64,000 nucleotides of DNA. Source: Aromatoleum petrolei (GTDB lineage Bacteria; Pseudomonadota; Gammaproteobacteria; Burkholderiales; Rhodocyclaceae). A program made the position numbers and the translations under genes. The stretch covers positions 2,480,001-2,544,000 of the forward strand of contig NZ_CP059560.1 in the NCBI RefSeq assembly GCF_017894385.1. Reading direction: 5' to 3'. The notes under the pieces were generated by a model. The model made no database searches and had not been told where the DNA came from. It saw nothing but the letters and a program-made list of their open reading frames with translations. Shown here piece by piece: positions 8,311-16,626 of the stretch (the stretch's first letter is position 1; every line of letters begins with the position of its first letter).

Positions 8311-8421
8311 ATTTCGTGCGCAGGCACTCTGCTGCAAGTGCACAAAACCCCGCACCCGGCGCCTCTTCGAAACGCCATTTCTTTTTATAAACAATATTTT
8401 GTGCAGCCTTTTCGGCAACTT

Positions 8422-8435
8422 GGCACGCCGCGTGC
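8422..8435 (+). promoter_or_regulatory. Sigma-54 (RpoN) promoter of torF-glnK-amtB
   Basis: TTGGCACG, five bases, then GTGCA gives the diagnostic GG-N10-GC with GG at 8422-8423 and GC at 8434-8435. The match to TGGCACG-N4-TTGC is good. Transcription should begin about 12 bases downstream, some 40 bases before the porin start. The NtrC dyad upstream supports it. Confidence 0.75.
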
Positions 8436-8484
8436 AAAGGAGGACTCACCAGCAATCAAACGCCAACCATCAAGGAGCAGCACC

Positions 8485-9225
8485 ATGCACAAGCGCATCA
8501 TCGCCCTGGCCGTTGCAGCAGCCCTCCCGCTGATCTCCCCCGTGGCCGCCGCCGGCGACAGCCCGATCGCCGCGAACGTCGCCCTCGTCTCCGACTATGC
8601 CTACCGCGGCATCAGCCAGACCGACGAGAAGCCGGCGCTGCAGGGCGGGTTCGATTACGCGCACTCGAGCGGCCTGTACGTCGGCGTGTGGGGCTCGAAC
8701 GTGTCCTGGCTGAGCGACCTCGAGCGTGGTACCGGCGAGAACTCGGGTAACAGCCTCGAACTGGACGTCTACGGCGGCTACAAGGGCACGATCGGCGACA
8801 TCGGCTACGACGTCGGCCTGCTGCAGTACGTCTATCCGGGCGAGTTCGACTCGGGCTGGCGCAACACGATCGGCCTGAAGAACCCGAACACGCTGGAAGG
8901 CTACCTCGGCCTGTCGTGGCAGTTCCTGTCGTTCAAGTACTCGAACTCCTTCACCAAGCTGTTTGGCGCACCGGACTCCAAGGGCAGCCAGTATTTCGAC
9001 CTCACGGCCGCCTACGAGGTGATCCCCGGCACGACGCTCAATGCCCACGTCGGCCACCAGATGATCGCCGGCCCGGCCGAGTCCTACTCCGACTGGAAGG
9101 TCGGCGTGAGCCAGTCCGTCGCGGGCGTCACGCTGGGCCTGCACTACGTGGATACCAACATGAAGGACAAGCGCGACTTCGACGCCGACGGCCGCTACGT
9201 CGTGAGCCTGAGCAAGACCTTCTGA
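8485..9225 (+). CDS. TorF-family (TIGR02001) outer-membrane protein/putative porin
   Basis: 246 aa from the ATG at 8485, preceded by AAGGAG. A signal peptide (MHKRIIALAVAAALPL, cleavage near AAAG) is followed by alternating polar/hydrophobic beta strands and a terminal phenylalanine (SLSKTF), as in outer-membrane barrels. NVALVSDYAYRGISQT is the family signature. It is the first gene of the NtrC/sigma-54 unit and sits 50 bases before glnK, so it is probably made under nitrogen limitation. It may admit ammonium or small nitrogen compounds, but its substrate is not known from sequence. Confidence 0.85.
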   Translation: MHKRIIALAVAAALPLISPVAAAGDSPIAANVALVSDYAYRGISQTDEKPALQGGFDYAHSSGLYVGVWGSNVSWLSDLERGTGENSGNSLELDVYGGYKGTIGDIGYDVGLLQYVYPGEFDSGWRNTIGLKNPNTLEGYLGLSWQFLSFKYSNSFTKLFGAPDSKGSQYFDLTAAYEVIPGTTLNAHVGHQMIAGPAESYSDWKVGVSQSVAGVTLGLHYVDTNMKDKRDFDADGRYVVSLSKTF

Positions 9226-9263
9226 GCCCGCAACGCCGCGGGGCCGCCGCCCCGCAAGACTGA

Positions 9264-9614
<351 letters not shown>

Positions 9615-9625
9615 GGGAGAACATC

Positions 9626-11080
9626 ATGAAAAAACTGTTTGCTGTCCTGCTTGCGGTGTGCGCACTCGGCTTCGCCGGGCTCGCCGGCGCCGAGGATGCC
9701 CCGGCCGCGGCCGAGGCCGTCACCGCGATCGCCGACGCGGCCGCGCCGGAAGCCGCCGCCGCGCCCGCCCCCACGGTCAACAAGGGCGACACCGCCTGGA
9801 TGCTGACCTCCACCGCGCTCGTCGCCTTCATGGTGATCCCCGGCCTCGCGCTGTTCTATGGCGGCCTGGTGCGCTCGAAGAACATGCTGTCGGTGCTGAT
9901 GCAGGTCTTCGTGATCTTCTCGCTGATGATCGTGCTGTGGTTCGTCTACGGCTACAGCCTCGCCTTCACCGAGGGCAACGCCTTCATCGGCGGGCTATCG
10001 AAGGCCTTCCTCAGCGGCGTGACGGTCGACTCCATGGCCGCGACCTTCAGCAAGGGCGTCGCGATCCCCGAGTTCGCCTACATCATCTTCCAGGCGACCT
10101 TCGCGGCGATCACCCCGGCGCTGATCGTCGGCGCCTTCGCCGAGCGCATGAAGTTCTCCGCGGTGCTGCTGTTCATGGTGCTGTGGTTCACCTTCTCCTA
10201 CCTGCCGATGGCCCACATGGTGTGGTACTGGGCCGGCCCGGACGCCTACACCGACGCCGCCGCCGGTGACGCGGCCGCCGCGACCGCAGGCTTCCTGTTC
10301 CAGAAGGGCGCGCTCGACTTCGCCGGCGGTACCGTGGTGCACATCAACGCGGCGATCGCGGGCCTCGTGGGCGCCTTCATGATCGGCAAGCGCATCGGCT
10401 ACGGCCGCGAATCGATGGCCCCGCACTCGCTGACGCTGACCATGGTCGGTGCCTCGATGCTGTGGATCGGCTGGTTCGGCTTCAACGCCGGCTCCAACCT
10501 CGAAGCCAACGGCCTCGCAGCGCTCGCCTTCCTCAATACGATGGTCGCGACCGGCATGGCGGCGATGTCGTGGATGGTTGCGGAATGGCTGATGAAGGGC
10601 AAGCCCTCACTGCTGGGTGCGGCCTCGGGCGCGGTGTCGGGCCTCGTGGCGATCACCCCGGCCTGCGGCTGGGTCGGCCCGATGGGCGCGCTGGTGATCG
10701 GGCTCCTCGCCGGCGTGATCTGCCTGTGGGGCGTGAATGGCCTCAAGCGCATGCTCGGCGCCGACGACGCGCTCGACGTGTTCGGCGTGCATGGCGTGGG
10801 CGGCATCCTCGGTGCGATCCTGACCGGCGTGTTCGCCAACCCGGAGCTCGGCGGTGTCGGCGTGTATGACTACGTCGCCAACGCGGCTGCCCCGTTCTCG
10901 ACCTCCGCACAGGTCACCAGCCAGGTCTGGGGCGTGGTGGTCGCGATCGTGTGGTCGGGCGTCGTGTCGGTGGTCGCCTACAAGATCGTCGATGTGCTGA
11001 TCGGCCTGCGCGTGCCAGAGGAAGAGGAGCGCGAAGGCCTCGACATCACGGCCCACGGCGAGACGGCCTACCACCACTGA
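9626..11080 (+). CDS. amtB: Ammonium transporter AmtB
   Basis: 484 aa. A cleavable signal peptide (MKKLFAVLLAVCALGFAG) and an alanine-rich spacer precede eleven membrane helices starting near residue 50. The twin pore histidines are visible in FAGGTVVHINA and DVFGVHGVGG. AmtB trimers conduct ammonium/ammonia into the cell and are blocked by GlnK, encoded immediately upstream. The C-terminal tail (VPEEEEREGLD) is the cytoplasmic segment that touches GlnK. The gene ends just before a strong hairpin. Confidence 0.96.
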   Translation: MKKLFAVLLAVCALGFAGLAGAEDAPAAAEAVTAIADAAAPEAAAAPAPTVNKGDTAWMLTSTALVAFMVIPGLALFYGGLVRSKNMLSVLMQVFVIFSLMIVLWFVYGYSLAFTEGNAFIGGLSKAFLSGVTVDSMAATFSKGVAIPEFAYIIFQATFAAITPALIVGAFAERMKFSAVLLFMVLWFTFSYLPMAHMVWYWAGPDAYTDAAAGDAAAATAGFLFQKGALDFAGGTVVHINAAIAGLVGAFMIGKRIGYGRESMAPHSLTLTMVGASMLWIGWFGFNAGSNLEANGLAALAFLNTMVATGMAAMSWMVAEWLMKGKPSLLGAASGAVSGLVAITPACGWVGPMGALVIGLLAGVICLWGVNGLKRMLGADDALDVFGVHGVGGILGAILTGVFANPELGGVGVYDYVANAAAPFSTSAQVTSQVWGVVVAIVWSGVVSVVAYKIVDVLIGLRVPEEEEREGLDITAHGETAYHH

Positions 11081-11114
11081 GGCCCTCCGGACCGCTCCCG
11101 CGTCCGGTCCTGCG

Positions 11115-11140
11115 ACGGGCGCCCCTTCGGGGGCGCCCGT
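11115..11140 (+). terminator. Terminator of the torF-glnK-amtB operon
   Basis: ACGGGCGCCCC and GGGGCGCCCGT pair perfectly over 11 bp around a TTCG tetraloop, 34 bases after the amtB stop. The following TCTCATT is a poor T tract, but stem strength and position fit an operon end. Confidence 0.75.
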
Positions 11141-11283
11141 TCTCATTCCGGCCATTGTCGTTGTCATGCTCATTGATCCGGGGTGCTGTCTGTAACCAAG
11201 GTTCCAAAGCCCCGCCCGCGGCCTCAAATACACTCTATGTCGAAATGGTTATTTACACAGCTCATGACGATGGAGTTATCCCG

Positions 11284-11730
11284 ATGATCCGCCGCATCTC
11301 CCGCACGGCCGCCGCCGTGCTCCTCACCCTGTCAGCCGCCACCTCAGGGGCAGTCGACAACCCCGCCAGCCTCGCCGGCGCGACGCTGGTGTCGCCCGAG
11401 CAGGCACGCGAACTGCAGGGCAAGGGGGCCATCGTCGTAGACGCGCGTTCGGCCGCCGAATATGCCGAATCGCATATCAAGGGTGCGATCAACGTCCCCT
11501 ACAAGGAAAAAAGCGAGAAGAAGGTCGAGTTCGACGCGGCCCAGGACAGCGTCGATCTGACGAAACTGCCCGCGGACAAGGCCTCCGCCTTCGTGACCTA
11601 CTGCAATGGCCACGACTGCTGGAAGAGCTACAAGCTCTCCACGGTCGCGATTCGCGCCGGCCACAAGAACGTGTACTGGCTGCGCGACGGCCTGCCCGGC
11701 TGGAAGGCCAAAGGCCTGCCGGTCGAGTAA
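11284..11730 (+). CDS. Exported rhodanese-like domain protein
   Basis: 148 aa; ATG at 11284 has GGAG ten bases upstream. An N-terminal signal peptide (MIRRISRTAAAVLLTLSAAT) precedes a single rhodanese domain (about 35-146). The active-site loop carries C107 (TYCNGHDCWKS), with a second cysteine at 112. VVDARSAAEY and the C-terminal GLPGWKAKGLP are typical. Single-domain periplasmic rhodaneses bind or transfer sulfur, or act as redox proteins; the partner is not evident here. It is a single-gene unit closed by the hairpin at 11749-11776. Confidence 0.88.
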   Translation: MIRRISRTAAAVLLTLSAATSGAVDNPASLAGATLVSPEQARELQGKGAIVVDARSAAEYAESHIKGAINVPYKEKSEKKVEFDAAQDSVDLTKLPADKASAFVTYCNGHDCWKSYKLSTVAIRAGHKNVYWLRDGLPGWKAKGLPVE

Positions 11731-11748
11731 ATCGCGACGCCACTGCAG

Positions 11749-11776
11749 GGCTGCGCCATGGCGCAGCCTTTTTTTT
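11749..11776 (+). terminator. Intrinsic terminator after the rhodanese gene
   Basis: GGCTGCGCCA and TGGCGCAGCC form a perfect 20-base palindrome followed by eight Ts (11769-11776), a textbook rho-independent terminator. It ends 14 bases before the chemoreceptor start at 11791, so that gene's promoter must overlap or precede it. Confidence 0.9.
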
Positions 11777-11790
11777 GTCCGAGGTTCCCC

Positions 11791-13425
11791 ATGCGATTCG
11801 CACTTTCCCTGAGGGCCAAGCTCCATGCATTGGCCCTGCTCGCGTTCACCCTGATTGCCGCACTCGCAGCGATGCTGTTTTACGCCAATGCGGCGTCGAC
11901 CGAGGCATTGCGGCGCGTGTATGAGGAAAACGTCATCCCGTTGCAGCACATCCAGTCGATCGACGACCAGCTCGGCGAGGTGCGCTTCCGCATCGCCGGC
12001 GTGATCACCGACCAGATGCCGGCCCCCGGCTCCCGCCGCCATCTGGCCGAAGTCCGTGAGGCCCTGCCCCGGCTGTGGGCAGACTACCGCGCCCGCACGC
12101 CCTTCGCTGCCGAGGGCACGGAAGAGCCCGAACTCACCGCCAGGCTCGATCGCGGCCTCGCGGCCCTGCCGTCGCTGCTGGACCGGCTGGACAAGGCGTA
12201 TTCGGCGTCGAACGACAAGGAACTCCTCACGGCCATCCTCGAGGACGACTGGCCGGGCGTGATCGTCAATGTGTCGAAGCCCCTCGCCACGCTGATCGCG
12301 CTGCGCACGCAGCAGGTCGAGAAGGAGTACCAGGAAAGCGAGCGCATGGAGAGGCGCCTCAACCGCAGCGCCACCATTCTGGTCGTGCTCGCCTTCGCGC
12401 TGCTGGCGGCCTGCACGACCCTCATCATCCGCGGCATCACCGGCCCGGTGTCCGACGTGCAGCGGGCGCTGAGCCTCGTCGCGCAGGGCGATCTGACCGC
12501 AAAGGCCCGCGCGCACGGCAAGGACGAACTCGGAGACATGGCGCGTGCGATCAACCGCTCGCTGGAAATCCTGAGCGGCACCTTGATGGAGGTGCGCGGC
12601 GGCTCCGACCGCGTCGCCGACGTGTCCGGCAACGTACGCGAAAGCGCCGCCGACATCCGCTCGCGCGCGCAGCAACAGGCCGACCAGGTCATGAAGCTGA
12701 CGGCGGCGATGCAGCAGCTCACGGTTTCGGTCGCGGAGATCTCGAACGGCTCGGCGCAGGTGTCCTCGGCCGCGGCACGCGCGCAGACGGCCGCCGAAGA
12801 CGGCGCCAACCTGGTCCAGGAGAGCCACGCCACGAGCGAACTCGCCCAGCACGCCGCCAACCGCGCGAGCGAAGCGGTGGGTGCGCTGTCGGCGTCCATC
12901 CAGCAGATCAACGCGATCTCCACGGTGATCCGCGAAATCGCGGACCAGACCAACCTCCTCGCCCTCAATGCGGCGATCGAGGCCGCCCGCGCAGGCGAGG
13001 CGGGACGCGGCTTCGCGGTCGTGGCCGACGAGGTGCGCAAGCTCGCCGAGCGTACCGGGCAGAGCACGGCCGAGATCGCCAACATCGTGCACCGGGTCGA
13101 AAGCCAGGCCGAGACGGCGGTCGCGGCGATGCGCGAGGTCGATGCGGATGTCGAGGCCGATGCGGCAACCGTCAAGCGTCTCGAGGGCGCCTTCGCGCAG
13201 ATCCTCGACGCGGCGCGCGAGGTGTCGGCTCTGGCGGACGATATCGCGCATTCGACGCGCGAGCAGAAGCTCGTCGCCGAGCAGACCGCGGACGGCATGG
13301 AGACGATCTCGCAGGCCGTCGAGCACACGAGCGCTTCGATCGCGGTGATGGCCGGGGCCGCCGACGAATCGGCGCGCACCGCCGACGCACTGCGCGCGGT
13401 GGTGGGCCGCTTCCGCATGGCCTGA
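11791..13425 (+). CDS. Methyl-accepting chemotaxis protein
   Basis: 544 aa from ATG at 11791; a start at 11758 would put the terminator stem inside the gene and is unlikely. TM1 is near residues 10-32, followed by a four-helix-bundle type periplasmic sensor domain (to about 195), TM2 (about 195-217, [15 protein letters not shown]), HAMP (to about 270), and a long signalling coiled coil. The hairpin tip [20 protein letters not shown] is the conserved CheW/CheA contact region. The ligand cannot be inferred. No CheB/CheR-binding pentapeptide is seen at the C-terminus (ending VVGRFRMA). Confidence 0.92.
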   Translation: MRFALSLRAKLHALALLAFTLIAALAAMLFYANAASTEALRRVYEENVIPLQHIQSIDDQLGEVRFRIAGVITDQMPAPGSRRHLAEVREALPRLWADYRARTPFAAEGTEEPELTARLDRGLAALPSLLDRLDKAYSASNDKELLTAILEDDWPGVIVNVSKPLATLIALRTQQVEKEYQESERMERRLNRSATILVVLAFALLAACTTLIIRGITGPVSDVQRALSLVAQGDLTAKARAHGKDELGDMARAINRSLEILSGTLMEVRGGSDRVADVSGNVRESAADIRSRAQQQADQVMKLTAAMQQLTVSVAEISNGSAQVSSAAARAQTAAEDGANLVQESHATSELAQHAANRASEAVGALSASIQQINAISTVIREIADQTNLLALNAAIEAARAGEAGRGFAVVADEVRKLAERTGQSTAEIANIVHRVESQAETAVAAMREVDADVEADAATVKRLEGAFAQILDAAREVSALADDIAHSTREQKLVAEQTADGMETISQAVEHTSASIAVMAGAADESARTADALRAVVGRFRMA

Positions 13426-13465
13426 TCGCGGCAGGCGGGGCCCCGCGCCCCGTGCCGCGGGCGCG

Positions 13466-14341
13466 TCAGCGGAAGACGATGGTCTTGTTGCCGTGCAGCA
13501 GCACGCGGCCCTCGAGGTGGTAGCGCAGGCCGCGCGCGAGCACGGTCTTTTCGATGTCCTTGCCGTAGCGCACCATGTCCTCGACCGAGTCCGAGTGATC
13601 GATGCGGATCACGTCCTGCTCGATGATCGGCCCCTGGTCGAGCTCCGGCGTGACGTAGTGGCAGGTCGCGCCGATCAGCTTCACACCCTTCGTCCACGCC
13701 TGATGATACGGCTTTGCGCCGACGAAGCTGGGCAGGAAGCTGTGGTGGATGTTGATGATGCGTCCCGGGTAGGCGGCGCACAGCTCGGGCGACAACACCT
13801 GCATGTAGCGCGCGAGCACGATCGTGTCGCCGCGCACCTCTTCGACGATGCGCCGTACTTCGGCGTAGGCCGAAACCTTGTTGTCCGGCGTGACCGGCAC
13901 GTGATGGAAGGGGATGCCGTGCCATTCCACGAAGCCGCGAAAGGTGTCGTGGTTGGAGATCACGCACGGGATCTCGACGTCCAGCTCCTTCGACTGCCAG
14001 CGCGCGAGCAGATCGTAGAGACAGTGTTCCTGCTTCGACACCAGCACGACGACGCGCTTCTTCACCGCAGAATCGGTGATGCTCCAGTCCATTTCGAGCT
14101 CTTCAGCGATGGGGCGGAAGCGCTCGCGGAATTCGGCGAGGTGGAAGGGCAACGAGTCGGCCTTGATCTCGATGCGCATGAAGTAGCGGCCGACCGCCTC
14201 GCCCTCCTCCGGCGGCTCGGCGTGCAGCGAGGTCTCGAGGATCCAGCCGCGGTGCTCGGCGACGAAGCCCGACACGCGCGCGACGATGCCGACGCGGTCG
14301 GGGCAGGACGCCGACAGGGTGTAGAAGCGGTCGCGATGCAT
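13466..14341 (-). CDS. purU: Formyltetrahydrofolate deformylase
   Basis: 291 aa. An N-terminal ACT domain (about 5-85, opening YTLSASCPDRVGIVARVSGF) is followed by a formyltransferase fold with VISNHDTF, the catalytic histidine region IINIHHSFLPSF and DQGPIIEQDV. It hydrolyses 10-formyl-THF to formate and THF, balancing one-carbon units and feeding PurT with formate. The start lies four bases after the thrH stop, so the two are co-transcribed. Confidence 0.95.
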   Translation of the reverse strand: MHRDRFYTLSASCPDRVGIVARVSGFVAEHRGWILETSLHAEPPEEGEAVGRYFMRIEIKADSLPFHLAEFRERFRPIAEELEMDWSITDSAVKKRVVVLVSKQEHCLYDLLARWQSKELDVEIPCVISNHDTFRGFVEWHGIPFHHVPVTPDNKVSAYAEVRRIVEEVRGDTIVLARYMQVLSPELCAAYPGRIINIHHSFLPSFVGAKPYHQAWTKGVKLIGATCHYVTPELDQGPIIEQDVIRIDHSDSVEDMVRYGKDIEKTVLARGLRYHLEGRVLLHGNKTIVFR

Positions 14342-14345
14342 CGGA

Positions 14346-14957
14346 TTACGCGACGCGCGCGAAGGCCTTGTCGATCTCGCGGCGCAACTCGGCGTAGCTG
14401 CGCGTGACGGGGAACTGCGGGAACTCGCGGATCACGTTCTCGGGCGGGTGGAACAGGATGCCGCCATGCGCCTCGCCCAGCATCGCCGTGTCGTTGTACG
14501 AATCGCCCGCGGCCACGACGGTGAGATTGAGCTCCTTGAAGCGCTTGACGGCCTCGCGCTTCTGGTCGGGCATGCGCAGGTGATAGTTCACCAGCACGCC
14601 GTTGTCGTCGGCCTCGAGGCGGTGGCACAACAGGGTCGGCCAGCCGAGCTGCTTCATCAGCGGCTTGGCGAATTCCTGGAAGGTGTCGGAGAGGATCACG
14701 ACCTGGTAGCTCTCGCGCAGGTCGTCGAGAAAGTCGCGCGCACCGGCCATCGGACCCATGCTCGCGATCACGTCCTGGATGTCGGGCAGGCCCAGCCTGC
14801 GCTCGGCAAGAATGTTGAGCCGGTACTTCATCAGGGTGTCGTAGTTCGGCTCGTCGCGCGTCGTGCGGCGCAGCTCCGGGATGCCGGTACGCTCGGCGAA
14901 TTCGATCCAGATTTCGGGGACCAGCACACCTTCGAGGTCGAGACAGACGATCTGCAC
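14346..14957 (-). CDS. thrH: Bifunctional phosphoserine phosphatase/homoserine phosphotransferase ThrH
   Basis: 203 aa from a GTG at 14957 with AGGAAG upstream; this matches the family length of about 205 aa and places VQIVCLDLEGVLVPEIWIE at the true N-terminus, whereas the upstream ATG at 15029 gives an unmatched extension. HAD-family motifs: DLEGVL (nucleophile Asp), SDTFQEF (motif II Ser-Asp) and GDSYNDTAML (motif IV). ThrH dephosphorylates phosphoserine and can transfer phosphate to homoserine. It forms an operon with purU, both linked to serine/one-carbon metabolism. Confidence 0.92.
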   Translation of the reverse strand: MQIVCLDLEGVLVPEIWIEFAERTGIPELRRTTRDEPNYDTLMKYRLNILAERRLGLPDIQDVIASMGPMAGARDFLDDLRESYQVVILSDTFQEFAKPLMKQLGWPTLLCHRLEADDNGVLVNYHLRMPDQKREAVKRFKELNLTVVAAGDSYNDTAMLGEAHGGILFHPPENVIREFPQFPVTRSYAELRREIDKAFARVA

Positions 14958-15111
14958 GGCAAGCTTCCTGTTATCGGCGGATAAATGAACCCCGGATTCT
15001 AACAGTCGCCGGCCACCGTGCCGCCGCACCCGGAAGCGGCAAGGTTCAAAAAATTTAATCTCCCGGGAACCTATTAGAAGGCCAGCGGTCTGGGTGATAT
15101 GGCCCTATAAT

Positions 15112-15189
15112 GGCAGGGCTAAATGCGTAACCCTTGGCCCCGATGGAGGCCATTTGGCGGGACGGCTCCGGTCGTCCCGTTTTTCTTTT
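15112..15189 (+). ncRNA. Candidate small RNA between thrH and ilvA
   Basis: Both flanking genes are on the minus strand, yet a strong intrinsic terminator points along the plus strand here (15158-15189). Upstream lie a TATAAT hexamer at 15106-15111 and a second hairpin, TGGCC/GGCCA (15135-15152). A transcript of roughly 70-80 nt with two stem-loops would result. No convincing -35 element is present 17 bases upstream of TATAAT (CAGCGG), so the promoter is weak evidence. No open frame with a ribosome site is seen. Confidence 0.35.
15158..15189 (+). terminator. Plus-strand intrinsic terminator with no plus-strand gene before it
   Basis: CGGGACG and CGTCCCG pair over 7 bp around an 8-base loop and are followed by TTTTTCTTTT. 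Read on the minus strand the hairpin has As before it and no T run after it, so it cannot serve ilvA, which ends at 15194 on the minus strand. Confidence 0.7.
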
Positions 15190-15193
15190 CCGC

Positions 15194-16432
15194 TCAGCCG
15201 CCCAACAGGTTGCGCACGTGCAGGCCCTGCTGCGCGAAATGCGCGCGCAGCTCGTCCTGATGCTCGAAGTCGCGCGTCTCCATCTGCAGGATCACCTCGG
15301 TCATGCCCACCGGCACGTGCAGTTCGCCGCGCCGGTGTTCGACGTGGCGCACGTTCATGCCGAGGTCGGCGACCGTCTTGAGCACCGCGAGCAGCTGGCC
15401 CGGCGCATCCGAGATCGTCACCGCGACGCACATCAGCCGCCCGCTCGACGCCAGGCCATAGTCGATGGAGCGCCCGACCAGCGTCATGTCCACGTTGCCG
15501 CCCGAGATCACCACCACCGCGCGGTCGTCCGGGCGCAGCGCGATCTTGCGCTGCATCAACGCGGCGAGCCCGACCACCCCCGCGCCCTCGCCTATCGTGC
15601 GCGTGCGTTCCAGCAGCGTGACGATAGCCTCGGCAATGGCGTTGTCGTCGACGGTCACGATCTCGTCGACGTAGCGCGCGATGACCTGGCGCGTGAGCAT
15701 GCCGGGGCGCTTGACCTTGATGCCGTCGGCGATCGTGTGCGCGCCGGGCGGCACCTCTTCCAGCGCCCCGTCGCGCAGGTAGCTGCGCCAGGGGGCGACC
15801 GCCTCGGTCTGCACGCCGATCACGCGGATCGCGGGGTTTTGCAGCTTGAGCGCGAGCGCAATGCCGGAGATCAGCCCGCCGCCGCCCAACGGCACGATCG
15901 CGACCGTCATGTCCGGGGCGTCCTCCAGCATCTCCAGCCCGCAACTCGCCTGCCCGGCGATCACGTCCCAGTCGTCGTAGGGATGGAGGAAGGCGAGGCC
16001 TTCGTCCTTGGCGAGCTTCGTCGCCTCGTCGGTCGCGGCTTCCAGCGTCTCGCCGACCAGGCGCACGTCCGCGCCGAGCTTGCGGCAGGACTGGATCTTC
16101 GTCAGCGGCGCGTTCACCGGCATGAACACGACGGCGCGCAGCCCGCACTGGGCCGCGGCGCGCGCAACCCCCTGGGCGTGGTTGCCGGCGGAGGCGGCGA
16201 CGACGCCGGTGGGCGGATTCGCGCACGCGAGCAAGCAGTCGATCTTGTGCGTGGCACCGCGCAGCTTGAACGAACCGGTGCGCTGCAGGTTTTCCAGCTT
16301 GAGACGCAGCGGCACGCCCAGCTCTTCGGACAGCGGTTCGTTCTGCCACTGCACGGTGCGCAGGATGGCGTCGCGGATGCGTTCGCGGGCGAGGTGCAGG
16401 GCCGGCAGATCGAGCGGCAGGGCAGCAGGCAT
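15194..16432 (-). CDS. ilvA: Threonine ammonia-lyase (threonine dehydratase) with C-terminal ACT domain
   Basis: 412 aa from ATG at 16432 (GAGG nine bases upstream); the frame opens earlier at 16480 but without a ribosome site. PLP fold-type II enzyme: the PLP lysine lies in GSFKLRGA, the phosphate-binding glycine loop is PLGGGGLISG, and SAGNHAQGVA is the substrate loop. A single ACT domain (about 330-405, AVTISDAPGQLLAVLKTVAD) replaces the two ACT-like domains of E. coli IlvA, giving the shorter 400-aa form common in betaproteobacteria. It converts threonine to 2-oxobutanoate for isoleucine synthesis or threonine breakdown. Confidence 0.93.
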   Translation of the reverse strand: MPAALPLDLPALHLARERIRDAILRTVQWQNEPLSEELGVPLRLKLENLQRTGSFKLRGATHKIDCLLACANPPTGVVAASAGNHAQGVARAAAQCGLRAVVFMPVNAPLTKIQSCRKLGADVRLVGETLEAATDEATKLAKDEGLAFLHPYDDWDVIAGQASCGLEMLEDAPDMTVAIVPLGGGGLISGIALALKLQNPAIRVIGVQTEAVAPWRSYLRDGALEEVPPGAHTIADGIKVKRPGMLTRQVIARYVDEIVTVDDNAIAEAIVTLLERTRTIGEGAGVVGLAALMQRKIALRPDDRAVVVISGGNVDMTLVGRSIDYGLASSGRLMCVAVTISDAPGQLLAVLKTVADLGMNVRHVEHRRGELHVPVGMTEVILQMETRDFEHQDELRAHFAQQGLHVRNLLGG

Positions 16433-16626
16433 GCGGAATCCTCGGAACAAGGGGTGTGTGGGGGCACGATGGGCTCCCATGCGTCACTTTAGCCGCAAAA
16501 AGCCCGCCTTCGGGAGCTGGCTGCGGACGAGGCGGCGCGCAGCCGCTGTCGCGCAGCGTCGCCCATATGCGGTATAAATCGGAGCATTTTCACAAACAAG
16601 GCTCAGCGCCGCATCGCACCTCGCCG

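Larger units (their letters stand above)
8156..8484. other. Intergenic regulatory region between ubiK and torF
   Basis: 329 bases without a gene between divergent ubiK and the TorF-type porin. It holds an NtrC-type dyad (8296-8310), an AT-rich stretch around 8381-8400 suited to an IHF-like bend, a sigma-54 promoter (8422-8435) and the porin ribosome binding site (AAGGAG at 8472-8477). A ubiK promoter must be present too but I could not pick one out. Confidence 0.7.

Noticed and set aside
11758..11790. Earlier start for the chemoreceptor (ATG within the hairpin)
   Set aside because: It would begin inside the terminator stem and read through the T run; the ATG at 11791 places a normal TM1 at the N-terminus.
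11344..13326. 660-codon minus-strand frame opposite the rhodanese and chemoreceptor genes
   Set aside because: Antisense shadow; it would cross a perfect terminator and has no recognisable domains.
15083..15111. Full sigma-70 promoter for the small RNA candidate
   Set aside because: TATAAT is present, but the hexamer 17 bases upstream (CAGCGG) does not resemble TTGACA, so the promoter is not claimed as a feature.
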